Below, piece by piece: positions 25,661 to 34,059 of a stretch of 44,518 nt of DNA; position 1 is the first letter of the stretch, and each line of letters opens with the position of its first letter. The stretch is taken from contig JAUXWB010000535.1 in NCBI GenBank assembly GCA_030684475.1, positions 1 through 44,518 on the forward strand. The letters are read 5' to 3'. This DNA comes from Reyranella sp. Its GTDB lineage: Bacteria > Pseudomonadota > Alphaproteobacteria > Reyranellales > Reyranellaceae. Made by a program: the position numbers and the translations under genes. The notes beneath the pieces are model-generated. The model did no database searches and had not been told where the DNA came from. It saw nothing but the letters and a program-made list of their open reading frames with translations.

Positions 25661-25726
25661 CTTCGGTCTTGCCGAAGCTTGGACGACGCTTCTTAATTCA
25701 GGCGAAGGCATTCGCGGGAGAACGCG

Positions 25727-27586
25727 TTGGACAGTGTTTTGCAGCCTCCTTTCAAGCCCATCGAGTTCCTGAGCCGCGACGTCAAGGTCGAGCGGCGGGA
25801 TGACGGCACGATCGTGCTGCAGTCGAACCACCGGCTGAAACCCTACGAACGGCACGTCCCGGCGTTCCTCGCCAAGTGGGCGAAGGAGGCGCCGGATCGG
25901 GTGTGGCTGGCGCAGCGCCGCGGACCGGACCGCGAATGGCTGAAACTCACCTACGCCGAGGCCAAGCGGCAGGTCGACGCCGTGACGCAGGCACTGCTCG
26001 ACCGCGGCTTCGGTCCCGACCGGCCGGTGATGATCCTGTCCTCGAACTCGATCGAATTCGCGCTGCTCTCGATGGCCGCGATGCAGGCGCGTGCGCCGCT
26101 CGCTCCGGTGTCGCCGGCCTATTCGGTGATGAGCCAGGACCACGCCAAGCTGAAATACGTCTTCGATCTCATCAAGCCCGGCCTGGTGTTCGTGCAGAAC
26201 GGCGAGATCTACGCCCGCGCGCTGGCCGCCCTCGATCTGGACGGCGTGCTGGTCCATGTCGACAAGCCACCGCCCAAGATGCAGTCGCTGCCGTGGAGCG
26301 AGCTTCTAGCCACCAAGGCGACCGAGGCGGTGGCCAGGTCGGTTGCGATGATCGAGCCCAAGACGGTGGGCAAGTTCCTGTTCACCTCGGGTAGCACTGG
26401 CCTGCCCAAGGCCGTCATCAATACCCAGGAGATGATGTGCGCCAACGTGGCGATGATGAGCATGTCGCGCGTGCGCAAGCCCGGTGAGCCCGCGCCGGTC
26501 ATGCTCGACTGGCTGCCGTGGAACCACACGATGGGCGGCAACGCCACCTTCCAGGGCAACCTCAACGAGGGCGGCACGACCTGGATCGATGACGGCAAGC
26601 CGCTGCCCGGCCTGTTCGAGGAGACGCTGCGCAACCTGCGTGAGATCTCGCCCACGTCGTTCTCCAACGTGCCGGCGGGTTACGCCATGCTGGCGACGGC
26701 GCTCGAGAAGGACGAGGGTCTCGCCAGGCGCTTCTTCAAGAACATCAACGTGCTGTCCTACGGCGGCGCCACCCTGCCCAACGATCTCTACGAACGCATG
26801 GAGGCGCTGGCGGTGCAGCACACCGGCTATCGCATTCCCTTCGTCACCGGCTGGGGCTCGACCGAGACGGCGCCGACCGCGACGTCGGTGCATTGGGCAT
26901 CGGATCGGGTCGGCTTGGTCGGGCTGCCCTATCCCGGCGTGCAGCTGAAAATGGTGCCGACAGGCGAAGAAGGACGCTACGAACTGCGGCTGAAAAGCGT
27001 GATCGTGACGCCGGGCTATTTCAAGCAGCCCGACCTCACGGCGGAGATGTTCGATGAGGAGGGCTTCTACAGGATCGGCGACGCCGGCCGCTTCGTCGAT
27101 CCCGCGGACCCGAGCTGGGGCCTGATCTTCGACGGCCGCGTCGTCGAGGATTTCAAGCTCTCGAGCGGCACCTTCGTGCTGGTCGGCACGCTCCGCACGA
27201 CGGCCATCGCGGCGGCGACGCCGGTGCTGCAGGACGCCGTGATCTGCGGCCAGGACCGTGACTACGCCGGGTTGCTGGGCTTTCCCAACATCGCGGCCTG
27301 CCGCCAGCTCGCCGGCGACTCGGAAGCCCGGTTGCCTGCGGCCGAGCTGCTGGGGCATCCTGCCGTGGTCGCGATCTTGCGCGATGGTCTCGCCCGCATG
27401 AACGCCGGCAGCAAGGGCTCGTCGATGCGGATACGCCGCGCGCTGCTGATGGCCGAGCCGCCCGCGGTCGATGGTCACGAGATCACCGACAAGGGCTACA
27501 TCAACCAGCGCGCCACGCTGGAACGGCGCAAGGTCCTGGTCGAGAAGCTTTATGCCGGTGGCGAGGGCGTGATCGAGATCACCTGA
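25727..27586 (+). CDS. feruloyl-CoA synthase-like acyl-CoA ligase
   Basis: A 619-residue ANL-superfamily ligase that starts at TTG (GGGAG seven to eight bases upstream). The P-loop is T220-S-G-S-T-G-L-P-K228, the A5 motif G-W-G-S-T-E-T-A-P is at 375-383, Y-R-I-G-D-A-G is at 448-454, the hinge G-R-V-V-E-D-F-K-L-S is near 470, and the C-terminal catalytic Lys is in I-T-D-K-G-Y-I-N. Length and motifs match the Fcs (feruloyl-CoA synthase) branch, which activates aromatic acids with ATP and CoA. However, no enoyl-CoA hydratase/lyase or vanillin dehydrogenase is nearby, so ferulate itself may not be the substrate. It heads a seven-gene operon. Confidence 0.92.
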   Translation: MDSVLQPPFKPIEFLSRDVKVERRDDGTIVLQSNHRLKPYERHVPAFLAKWAKEAPDRVWLAQRRGPDREWLKLTYAEAKRQVDAVTQALLDRGFGPDRPVMILSSNSIEFALLSMAAMQARAPLAPVSPAYSVMSQDHAKLKYVFDLIKPGLVFVQNGEIYARALAALDLDGVLVHVDKPPPKMQSLPWSELLATKATEAVARSVAMIEPKTVGKFLFTSGSTGLPKAVINTQEMMCANVAMMSMSRVRKPGEPAPVMLDWLPWNHTMGGNATFQGNLNEGGTTWIDDGKPLPGLFEETLRNLREISPTSFSNVPAGYAMLATALEKDEGLARRFFKNINVLSYGGATLPNDLYERMEALAVQHTGYRIPFVTGWGSTETAPTATSVHWASDRVGLVGLPYPGVQLKMVPTGEEGRYELRLKSVIVTPGYFKQPDLTAEMFDEEGFYRIGDAGRFVDPADPSWGLIFDGRVVEDFKLSSGTFVLVGTLRTTAIAAATPVLQDAVICGQDRDYAGLLGFPNIAACRQLAGDSEARLPAAELLGHPAVVAILRDGLARMNAGSKGSSMRIRRALLMAEPPAVDGHEITDKGYINQRATLERRKVLVEKLYAGGEGVIEIT

Positions 27587-27607
27587 ATACTGAACAAGGA
27601 GACGGAA

Positions 27608-28072
27608 ATGACCGAGACCCAGATCGCGCCCAATCTTCCGCAGTGGATGAAGGATCACGTCGATCGCTACCTCTCGAGCGGCGGCACCGATGGCCACATG
27701 TACAAGATCACCCTGCCCAACATGCCGGAACTGACCGTTCCGTCGCTGCTGTTGATCACCAAGGGGCGCAAGTCGGGGCAGAAGTTCCTGTTCCCGCTGT
27801 TCTACGGCCGAGCGGGCAACGGCTACTTCGTGGTCGCCTCCAAGGGCGGTGCGCCGGAACACCCCGGCTGGTACCGCAATCTCCTTGCCAATCCCGAGGT
27901 CGAGATCCAGGTCGGCACGGCGAAGATGAAGGCGCGGGCGCGGATCGCGGCCGGCGAGGAGCGGGCACGGTTGTGGAAGGAGGGCGTCGTCTTCTGGCCG
28001 CCCTATGCCGACTACCAGGTCAAGGCGGGATCCCGCGAAATTCCCGTCGTCGTTCTCGATCCCATCGCCTAG
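27608..28072 (+). CDS. DDN-like nitroreductase/deazaflavin-dependent oxidoreductase
   Basis: A 154-residue split-barrel protein. The family pattern T-K-G-R-K-S-G-Q at 52-59, L-F-Y-G-R, V-A-S-K-G-G-A-P-E-H-P-G-W-Y-R-N-L and N-P-E-V-E-I-Q-V-G is that of the Ddn/AOR group, known in actinobacteria as F420H2-dependent reductases. Whether this organism makes F420 cannot be seen here. It starts 21 bases after the ligase and would reduce an unsaturated or quinone-like intermediate if functional in the pathway. Confidence 0.92.
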   Translation: MTETQIAPNLPQWMKDHVDRYLSSGGTDGHMYKITLPNMPELTVPSLLLITKGRKSGQKFLFPLFYGRAGNGYFVVASKGGAPEHPGWYRNLLANPEVEIQVGTAKMKARARIAAGEERARLWKEGVVFWPPYADYQVKAGSREIPVVVLDPIA

Positions 28073-28100
28073 CGTTGCCGGCCAGCAGGGAGGGCGCAGG

Positions 28101-28904
28101 ATGAATTTCCAGAACAAGGTGGCGTTGATCACCGGCGGCGGCAACGGGATCGGGCGCGCCACGGCCCTCGGCTTTGCCGGGCGAGGCGCCAAGGTCGTGG
28201 TCGTCGATCGCGACGCGACCGGCGGCGAGGCGACGGCCGGGATCGTCCGTCAACAGGGCGGCGAGGCGCTGTTCGTCCAGGCGGACGTGACGAAAGCCAC
28301 GGACGTGCAGAACTATGTAGCCAAGGCGGTCGGCGCCTTCGGACGGATCGACTGCTTTCACAACAATGCCGGCATCGAAGGCACGGTCTCGCCGATCGCC
28401 GACTACGACGAGGCGATGTTCGACACGGTCCTGGCGGTGAATGTCAGGGGCGTGTTCCTCGGGCTGAAGTATGTCCTGAAGCAGATGCTCGCCCAGGGCA
28501 CCGGTGGCGCGATCGTCAATACGGCTTCCGTCGCGGGCCTGATGGGCTCACCCGGCATGCCGGCCTATGTCGCCTCCAAGCATGCGGTGATCGGGCTCAC
28601 CAAGACGGCATCAGGCGAAGTCGCGCGCAACGGCATAAGGGTGAACGCGGTCTGTCCCGGTCCCATCGACACCCGCATGATCCACGACCTGGAAGCGCAG
28701 TTGAATCCGGCAGATCCCGGCAGCGTCGGGGCGCGCTATCAATCGTCGATCCCGATCGGCCGTTACGGAACAGCCGAGGAAGTCGCCAATGTGGTTCTGT
28801 TCCTGTGCTCGGATTTGGCGGGCAACATCACCGGGGCGCAGTACGTGATCGATGGCGGCCGCACGGCGACGCCGGGCGCGGTCACCTCGATGAACAAGGA
28901 CTGA
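28101..28904 (+). CDS. SDR family oxidoreductase
   Basis: A 267-residue classical short-chain dehydrogenase with T-G-G-G-N-G-I-G (11-18), Asp36 after strand 2 (NAD preference), N-N-A-G at 88-91, the Asn of V-N-V-R-G, and the catalytic Ser143, Tyr156 and Lys160. The complete Asn-Ser-Tyr-Lys tetrad contrasts with other SDRs in this window. It starts 28 bases after the DDN-like gene with AGGGAGGG upstream. It probably oxidises a hydroxyl intermediate of the operon's pathway. Confidence 0.93.
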   Translation: MNFQNKVALITGGGNGIGRATALGFAGRGAKVVVVDRDATGGEATAGIVRQQGGEALFVQADVTKATDVQNYVAKAVGAFGRIDCFHNNAGIEGTVSPIADYDEAMFDTVLAVNVRGVFLGLKYVLKQMLAQGTGGAIVNTASVAGLMGSPGMPAYVASKHAVIGLTKTASGEVARNGIRVNAVCPGPIDTRMIHDLEAQLNPADPGSVGARYQSSIPIGRYGTAEEVANVVLFLCSDLAGNITGAQYVIDGGRTATPGAVTSMNKD

Positions 28905-28910
28905 TCAGCC

Positions 28911-29687
28911 ATGCGCTTCACCAACAAGGTGGCCGTGATCACCGCGGCGGCCAACGGCATCGGCCGCGCCACCGCCCAGATCATGGTGCGCGAGGGCGCG
29001 ACAGTGATCGCCGTCGACAATCACCAGGGCCGGCTGGATGAGGCGGTGCCGGCGCTGCGCAAGACCTCGGGCAAGGGGCCGGGAAGAGCCGAGGGCAAGC
29101 TGGTCGACGCGCTGGACGCCACCCAGGTCGACAGGCTGGTGGCCGACGTGGTGCGCGACCATGGCCGCATCGACATTCTGGTGAACGCGGTCGGCGGCAG
29201 CACGGTGATCGACAATCCGCAGGCGACGACCGAGCAACTGGCCTTCGCCGACTGGCAGAAGCTGATCGCCTTCAATCTCGACGGCACCTTCCTGTTCACC
29301 CACGCGGTGATCCCGGTGATGAAGCGGCAGCGCAGCGGCAAGATCATCAACCTGGCCTCGATCGCCGGGCGTGGCCTCAGCGTGAACAGTTCGAGCGCCT
29401 ATGCCGCGGCCAAGGGCGGCATCATCGCCTTCACCCGCAAGCTCGCCTACGAACTGGGCCCCGAGGGCATCAACGTCAACGCCATCGCGCCCAGCGTGAC
29501 CTTGACCGAACGCATCCGGCCGCATTGGGAGAAGCGCTCGCAGGCGGCCCAGGCCGAGGAGATCGAACGCACGCCGCTGCGTCGCGTCGCCGAGGCGGTC
29601 GACCAGGCCAACGTGATCTGCTTCCTGGCCTCGTCCGATGCCGATTTCGTCACCGGCCTCACCATCGACGTGACGGGCGGCGTCTAG
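28911..29687 (+). CDS. SDR family oxidoreductase
   Basis: A 258-residue SDR that starts six bases after the preceding SDR. The cofactor motif is T-A-A-A-N-G-I-G, with Ala in place of the first glycines, so cofactor binding may be altered. Asp36 suggests NAD. V-N-A-V-G-G replaces the usual N-A-G. The catalytic residues are present: Asn in F-N-L-D-G, Ser150, Tyr164 and Lys168 (one residue more than usual between Ser and Tyr). A second dehydrogenase next to the first suggests successive alcohol/ketone steps. Confidence 0.92.
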   Translation: MRFTNKVAVITAAANGIGRATAQIMVREGATVIAVDNHQGRLDEAVPALRKTSGKGPGRAEGKLVDALDATQVDRLVADVVRDHGRIDILVNAVGGSTVIDNPQATTEQLAFADWQKLIAFNLDGTFLFTHAVIPVMKRQRSGKIINLASIAGRGLSVNSSSAYAAAKGGIIAFTRKLAYELGPEGINVNAIAPSVTLTERIRPHWEKRSQAAQAEEIERTPLRRVAEAVDQANVICFLASSDADFVTGLTIDVTGGV

Positions 29688-29701
29688 CCGAGGAGAAGAG
29701 C

Positions 29702-30604
29702 ATGGCGGGCAAGGTGGGATTCATCGGACTTGGCGCCATGGGTGGGCCGATGGCGCTCAACCTCGTGAAGGCCGGCTTCAAGCTGGTGGTGCACGACATC
29801 GACCAGACCAAGACCGCGCCGCTCAGGGCCAAGGGCGCCGAGCTTGCCGGCACGGCGGAAGCCGTGGCGGCGGCGGTGGAACGGACCATCGTCATCGTCG
29901 AGACGACCGAGCAGGCCGAATCGGTGATCGCGGGCGAGCGCGGCATCCTCAAGAGTGCCAAGCCCGGTCACATCGTGCTCTGCATGGCGACCATCGATCC
30001 CTTCGCCGCCCGCACGCTCGCCGACCAACTGGCGGCGCGCGATGTCGCCATGCTGGATGCGCCGGTGAGTGGCGGCACCGGACGGGCGCAATCGGGCGAG
30101 CTGTCGGTGATCGTGGGCGGTGCCGCCGACGTGGTCGCCAGGTGCGAGGACCTCTTCAAGGCGATGGGCAATCGCTCGTTCCACGTCGGGCCCCTCGGCA
30201 GCGGCCTCGCCATGAAGCTGGTCAACAACATGCTGGTCCAGGTCAACACCGTGGCGGTGGCCGAGGCCATGGTGCTGGGCGTCAAGGCGGGACTCGATCC
30301 GCAGATGATCTACGAGGTGGTGCGCGTCTCGACCGGTGCCAGTGCCGCATGGGAGCTGCGCGTGCCGCGCATCCTCGCCGGCGATTTCGAGCCGGGCGGC
30401 ACGATCGACATCTCCTACAAGGACCAGGAGCTGGAAACCGCCTTCGCCAAGCGGCTGGGCGTGCCGCTGTTGCTGGCGAACGTGACGCAGCAGGTCTACC
30501 AGATGGCCCGCGCCAAGGGGCTGAACAAGCAGGATGGCTCGGCGATCGTAAAGGTCTTCGAGCAGATGGCCGGCGTCACCGTGAAGAAGGAGACCGGGCG
30601 ATGA
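29702..30604 (+). CDS. NAD(P)-dependent beta-hydroxyacid dehydrogenase
   Basis: A 300-residue member of the 3-hydroxyisobutyrate dehydrogenase/tartronate semialdehyde reductase family. The Rossmann motif F-I-G-L-G-A-M-G-G-P-M-A is at 7-18, the substrate motif D-A-P-V-S-G-G-T at 119-126, and the catalytic Lys172 in G-L-A-M-K-L-V-N-N. Start has GAGGAGAAG upstream. It oxidises a beta-hydroxy acid to a semialdehyde or runs in reverse. Its stop overlaps the next start by four bases (ATGA). Confidence 0.93.
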   Translation: MAGKVGFIGLGAMGGPMALNLVKAGFKLVVHDIDQTKTAPLRAKGAELAGTAEAVAAAVERTIVIVETTEQAESVIAGERGILKSAKPGHIVLCMATIDPFAARTLADQLAARDVAMLDAPVSGGTGRAQSGELSVIVGGAADVVARCEDLFKAMGNRSFHVGPLGSGLAMKLVNNMLVQVNTVAVAEAMVLGVKAGLDPQMIYEVVRVSTGASAAWELRVPRILAGDFEPGGTIDISYKDQELETAFAKRLGVPLLLANVTQQVYQMARAKGLNKQDGSAIVKVFEQMAGVTVKKETGR

Positions 30605-31290
30605 CCACATTCGTGCTGATCCATGGCGCCTACCAGGGCGGCTGGATCTGGAAGCCGGTCGCCGAACATCTGCGCGCGCAAGGCCATCTTGTGATGACGC
30701 CGACGCTCGATGGCTGCGCCGAGCGCAAGGGCCAGCTCCGCGCCGGCATCGACACCGAGTCGCACGCGGCAGAGATCGCCGAGCTGCTGTTCTACCACGA
30801 CCTGAAAGACGTGGTGCTGGCCGGCACCAGCACCGGCGGCATGGTGATGGCGCGTGCGGCGGAACTGGCGCGCGAGCGCGTGGCGCGGGTCGTGTTCGCC
30901 GACGCGCTGGCGCTGCTAGACGGCGAGGCGCTGCCCGATATCGTGAAGCGTCCCACCGCGGTGAACACGGAGCTTGGTACCGGCCCGTCGCGGCAGGATT
31001 TCGAGACGCGCCTGTTCGCCGATCTCGATCCGGCGACGCGGGCGTGGGCGCTGGAACGCTGCACGCCGCATCCGATCGCCGCCATGCAGGCGCCGGTCAG
31101 GCTGGAGCGCTTCTGGAACCAGGCGTGGAATGCCTCGGTGATCTGGTGTCGGAAAAGTTCAAACCCGCCCGTCGCGCACCAACGCCGAGCGGCCGAGCGG
31201 CTGAAGGCAAGGTGGCACGAGCTGGATACCGGCCATTATCCCATGCTGAGCGAGCCAGCCGCCCTGGCGCGGCTGATCGCCGAAGGATGA
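30601..31290 (+). CDS. alpha/beta hydrolase (esterase/methylesterase-like)
   Basis: A 229-residue alpha/beta hydrolase of the short H-G-A-Y-Q-G-G-W type found in plant methylesterases and bacterial homologues. Ser77 (G-T-S-T-G-G) and His212 (T-G-H-Y-P-M) are present. The acid position, normally Asp in a C-x-x-D context, reads C-R-K-S-S-N, so the catalytic Asp appears replaced. The protein may use another acid or be slower. It overlaps the upstream and downstream genes by four bases each, so it is translationally coupled with both. Confidence 0.9.
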   Translation: MTTFVLIHGAYQGGWIWKPVAEHLRAQGHLVMTPTLDGCAERKGQLRAGIDTESHAAEIAELLFYHDLKDVVLAGTSTGGMVMARAAELARERVARVVFADALALLDGEALPDIVKRPTAVNTELGTGPSRQDFETRLFADLDPATRAWALERCTPHPIAAMQAPVRLERFWNQAWNASVIWCRKSSNPPVAHQRRAAERLKARWHELDTGHYPMLSEPAALARLIAEG

Positions 31291-32399
31291 CGGACATGAC
31301 GGAAACGAAAGGCGCTTCGTCGCTCGGCTCTATGTTGGCCAGCCGCAAGCCCGGCGAACCGACGCGTTTCGGCCGCATCTTCAAGCCCGATGATGCGTGG
31401 CTCGCCAAGGCGCCCAAGGAGTCGATCCTAGAGCCCGAGCTGCCGATCGTCGACACCCACCATCACCTGTGGGACTTCGCGGGCTATCGCTATCTGCTGG
31501 ACGAGCTGCTGGTCGACCTTGGATGCGGCCACAATGTCGTGGCGACGGTGTTCGAGGAGTGCAGATCGATGTATCGCGCGCACGGACCCGACGAGATGAA
31601 GCCGGTGGGCGAAGTCGAGTTCGTCGCCGGCGTGGCGGCCATGAGCGCGAGCGGGCGATATGGTCCGACGAAGGTCGGCGCCGGCATCGTCGGTTTTGCC
31701 GACCTGACCTTGGGCGACCGCGTCGCGCCGGTTCTGGAGGCCGAGATCGCGGCAGGTGGCGGTCGCTTCCGCGGCGTGCGCCATTCGGCGGCCTGGGACG
31801 CCGACCCGATCATCGGCAACAGCCACACCTACGATGGTCCGGGCCTCTATCTCACGTTGAACTTCCGCGCCGGCATGGCGCGGCTGGCGGCCCTCGGCCT
31901 GTCGCTCGATGCCTGGGTCTTCCATCCGCAACTGGCCGAGGTGGTCGATCTTGCCCGCGCGTTCCCCTCGGCCAACATCGTCATGTGTCACATGGGCGGG
32001 CCGCTCGGCTACGGCCCTTATGCCGGCAAGAAGGACGAGGTGTTCGCGACCTGGAAGGCGAGCATGAAGGAGCTGGCGGCCTGCCCCAACGTCTCGGTGA
32101 AGCTGGGCGGCGTTATGATGCGACTGGCCGCCTACGACTACATGAAGCTGCCGGCGCCGCCGTCATCCAAGGAGCTCGCGGCCCACTGGGGGGCTTACGT
32201 CAAAACCTGCATCGACCTGTTCGGCGCCGATCGCTGCATGGTCGAGAGCAACTACCCCGTCGACAAGATGGGCATCGGCCCGGCCGCCCTCTGGAACGCC
32301 TTCAAGCGCATGACCACAGGCGCTTCGGCCGACGAGAAGAAGGCGATCTTCAGCGGCACAGCGAACCGCGTCTATCGCCTTGGCCTCACGGGAACCTAG
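31287..32399 (+). CDS. TIM-barrel amidohydrolase (LigI-like/amidohydrolase_2)
   Basis: A 370-residue amidohydrolase_2 protein, last gene of the seven-gene operon. Metal motif D56-T-H-H-H60-L-W, then His166, His213 (F-H-P) and His235 (C-H-M-G-G-P). The C-terminal acid motif, usually S-D-x-P, reads E-S-N-Y-P-V-D, i.e. Asn where the catalytic/metal Asp is normally found; this E-S-N-[FY]-P-V-D form is a recognisable subgroup. Relatives hydrolyse lactones such as 2-pyrone-4,6-dicarboxylate or decarboxylate aromatic acids. The first ATG (31287) overlaps the hydrolase stop; an ATG nine bases later is an alternative. The 3' end overlaps the convergent gene by four bases. Confidence 0.92.
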   Translation: MTDMTETKGASSLGSMLASRKPGEPTRFGRIFKPDDAWLAKAPKESILEPELPIVDTHHHLWDFAGYRYLLDELLVDLGCGHNVVATVFEECRSMYRAHGPDEMKPVGEVEFVAGVAAMSASGRYGPTKVGAGIVGFADLTLGDRVAPVLEAEIAAGGGRFRGVRHSAAWDADPIIGNSHTYDGPGLYLTLNFRAGMARLAALGLSLDAWVFHPQLAEVVDLARAFPSANIVMCHMGGPLGYGPYAGKKDEVFATWKASMKELAACPNVSVKLGGVMMRLAAYDYMKLPAPPSSKELAAHWGAYVKTCIDLFGADRCMVESNYPVDKMGIGPAALWNAFKRMTTGASADEKKAIFSGTANRVYRLGLTGT

Positions 32400-33265
32400 G
32401 CGGCCTTCTTCACCAGCGTCTCGATCTCGGCCAGGCGGGGGGTGACCTTTTCCGGCCGCTGGCTGCCCAGCATCACGACCAGCCGATCGACGCCCAGATC
32501 GGCATAGGCCTTCAGCGAATCGGCCGAGGCGCCCATCGGCGGCGTAATGATGATCTCGAAGTCCTTGCCGCGCTTGCGCCCGGCCTTGGCGAAGGCGTCG
32601 TCGAGTTTGGCCAGCATGCCCTTGGTGCGCTCCGGATCGAGGTTGAAGCCGTACCAGCCGGCGCCGAAGCGCACGGCGCGGCGGAAGGCGGCGTCGGCAT
32701 AGCCGCCGACGATGATCGGCACATGCGGCTTCTGGATCGGCTTGGGATCGAGCCGCATGGTCTCGAACTTCACCCACTTGCCGGCGAAGTCGACGACCGG
32801 CTCGGTCCACAGGCGGCGCATGACTTCGAGGAATTCGTCGCAGCGCGCGCCGCGGTCCTCCCAGCGATAGCCGCAGGCCTCGACCTCCTCCTTGTTCCAA
32901 CCGACGCCGATGCCGAAATCGATGCGGCCGTCGGTCAGCCAGTCGAGCGTGCACATCTCCTTGGCGGTGTAGATCGGGTTGCGCTGCGGCACGAGGGCGA
33001 CGCCGGTGCCGAGGCGCATCTTGGTCGTGGCGGCGGCCAGGAAGCCGAAGGTGGCCACGACATCCAGCATGCCACCGCCGTCGGGCACGGGAATGCGCCC
33101 GTCCTTGGCACCGGGATAGCCGAAGGTGTTCTTGTCGAACAGTGCCACATGCTCGCCCATCCAGATCGATTCGATTCCCATGCCCTCGGCGCGGCGGCCG
33201 AAGTCGCGGATCATCTGCGGCGTCGCCTGGGGCGACATGAACGTGGCGAAGACTCCGATCTTCAT
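32396..33265 (-). CDS. LLM class F420/flavin-dependent oxidoreductase
   Basis: A 289-residue luciferase-like monooxygenase-fold protein of the TIGR03619-type F420-dependent group. Typical segments are M-K-I-G-V-F at the start, G-I-E-S-I-W-M-G-E-H-V-A, T-G-V-A-L-V-P-Q-R-N-P-I and D-F-G-I-G-V-G-W-N-K-E-E. The ATG at 33265 has GAGGAG just upstream. Cofactor (FMN or F420) cannot be decided from sequence alone. It is the third gene of a minus-strand operon with the acetoacetate-decarboxylase-like gene and a second LLM enzyme. Confidence 0.92.
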   Translation of the reverse strand: MKIGVFATFMSPQATPQMIRDFGRRAEGMGIESIWMGEHVALFDKNTFGYPGAKDGRIPVPDGGGMLDVVATFGFLAAATTKMRLGTGVALVPQRNPIYTAKEMCTLDWLTDGRIDFGIGVGWNKEEVEACGYRWEDRGARCDEFLEVMRRLWTEPVVDFAGKWVKFETMRLDPKPIQKPHVPIIVGGYADAAFRRAVRFGAGWYGFNLDPERTKGMLAKLDDAFAKAGRKRGKDFEIIITPPMGASADSLKAYADLGVDRLVVMLGSQRPEKVTPRLAEIETLVKKAA

Positions 33266-33284
33266 GGCGTCACTCCTCAATGGG

Positions 33285-34055
33285 CTATTCGTCGGCGCGC
33301 GATTCGCGGATGCGCCTGGTTCCCTGGAACACGGGCTTCAGCGGATCCATCACGAAGCGGATGCGGGGCAGGTCGGTGTCGACGGTGCAGCAGGTGCCGA
33401 CGATCGGATCGGCGAGGGCCACTCCGTCGGCGTTCCAGGCCGCGGCGTCGAACGTGCTCACCTGCGGCTTGCCGCGCTCGGCCTTGTGGAAGGTGTATTT
33501 CGGATCGACCTGGATCAGCGTCGGCTGGGTCTGGCCGTCGAGCGGCGCGTTCGCCGCCGTCACCCAGTTGATGTACTGCACGTCGGTGCCCGAGACCGGC
33601 TGCGGATCGACCAGCGCGCAGTCGAGGATGATCTTGCCGTTGGTCGTGACCGTGCCCATGACGCGGTCGTGGCGACGCAGGAACTTGACCTCGCCGCTTT
33701 CGACCGGGAAGCCCCAGCGCCCGCGCAGCTCTTTCGCTGCCGCGTCGCTGCTGGCGACGGCGCCCAGCATGAAGCCGCGGGGATGCGCACCGGCGCGGCT
33801 GCCGAGCCGCAGCATGGCGAGATTGAACGGGCCGACGGGGCTGTCGGAATACTTGGTGACGGCCAGGCTCACGTAGGACGGCAACGCGGGATGCATCGCC
33901 TTGGGCAGCAGCCGCTCGGTCGCGGCGCGCGGCACTTCCATCAGGAGCTGCAGCATCTCGGCCTTGGGCAACGCCCACGACTCGGTGTCGAGGTTGGGCA
34001 GCGTCGGCAGGCGTTTGAGGTCCTGCGTGATGTCGAGCGTTCCGTAGAGGGGCAT
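33285..34055 (-). CDS. acetoacetate decarboxylase-like protein
   Basis: A 256-residue protein of the acetoacetate decarboxylase (ADC) superfamily. The region W-G-F-P-V-E at 114-119 aligns with the ADC active-site motif G-Y-P-K-K; the Schiff-base Lys and its neighbour are replaced by Val and Glu, so classic decarboxylation by imine is unlikely. Other ADC features are the P-Y/F-N-L-A segment and a C-terminal R-I-R-F-V-M-D strand. The start at 34055 lies four bases after the LLM stop. ADC-like proteins without the Lys exist and have other or unknown activities. Confidence 0.82.
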   Translation of the reverse strand: MPLYGTLDITQDLKRLPTLPNLDTESWALPKAEMLQLLMEVPRAATERLLPKAMHPALPSYVSLAVTKYSDSPVGPFNLAMLRLGSRAGAHPRGFMLGAVASSDAAAKELRGRWGFPVESGEVKFLRRHDRVMGTVTTNGKIILDCALVDPQPVSGTDVQYINWVTAANAPLDGQTQPTLIQVDPKYTFHKAERGKPQVSTFDAAAWNADGVALADPIVGTCCTVDTDLPRIRFVMDPLKPVFQGTRRIRESRADE

Positions 34056-34059
34056 GGCG

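Noticed and set aside
26306..28192. Minus-strand ORF of 628 codons opposite the CoA ligase
   Set aside because: Shadow of the ligase and DDN-like gene; no signal, motif or ribosome site.
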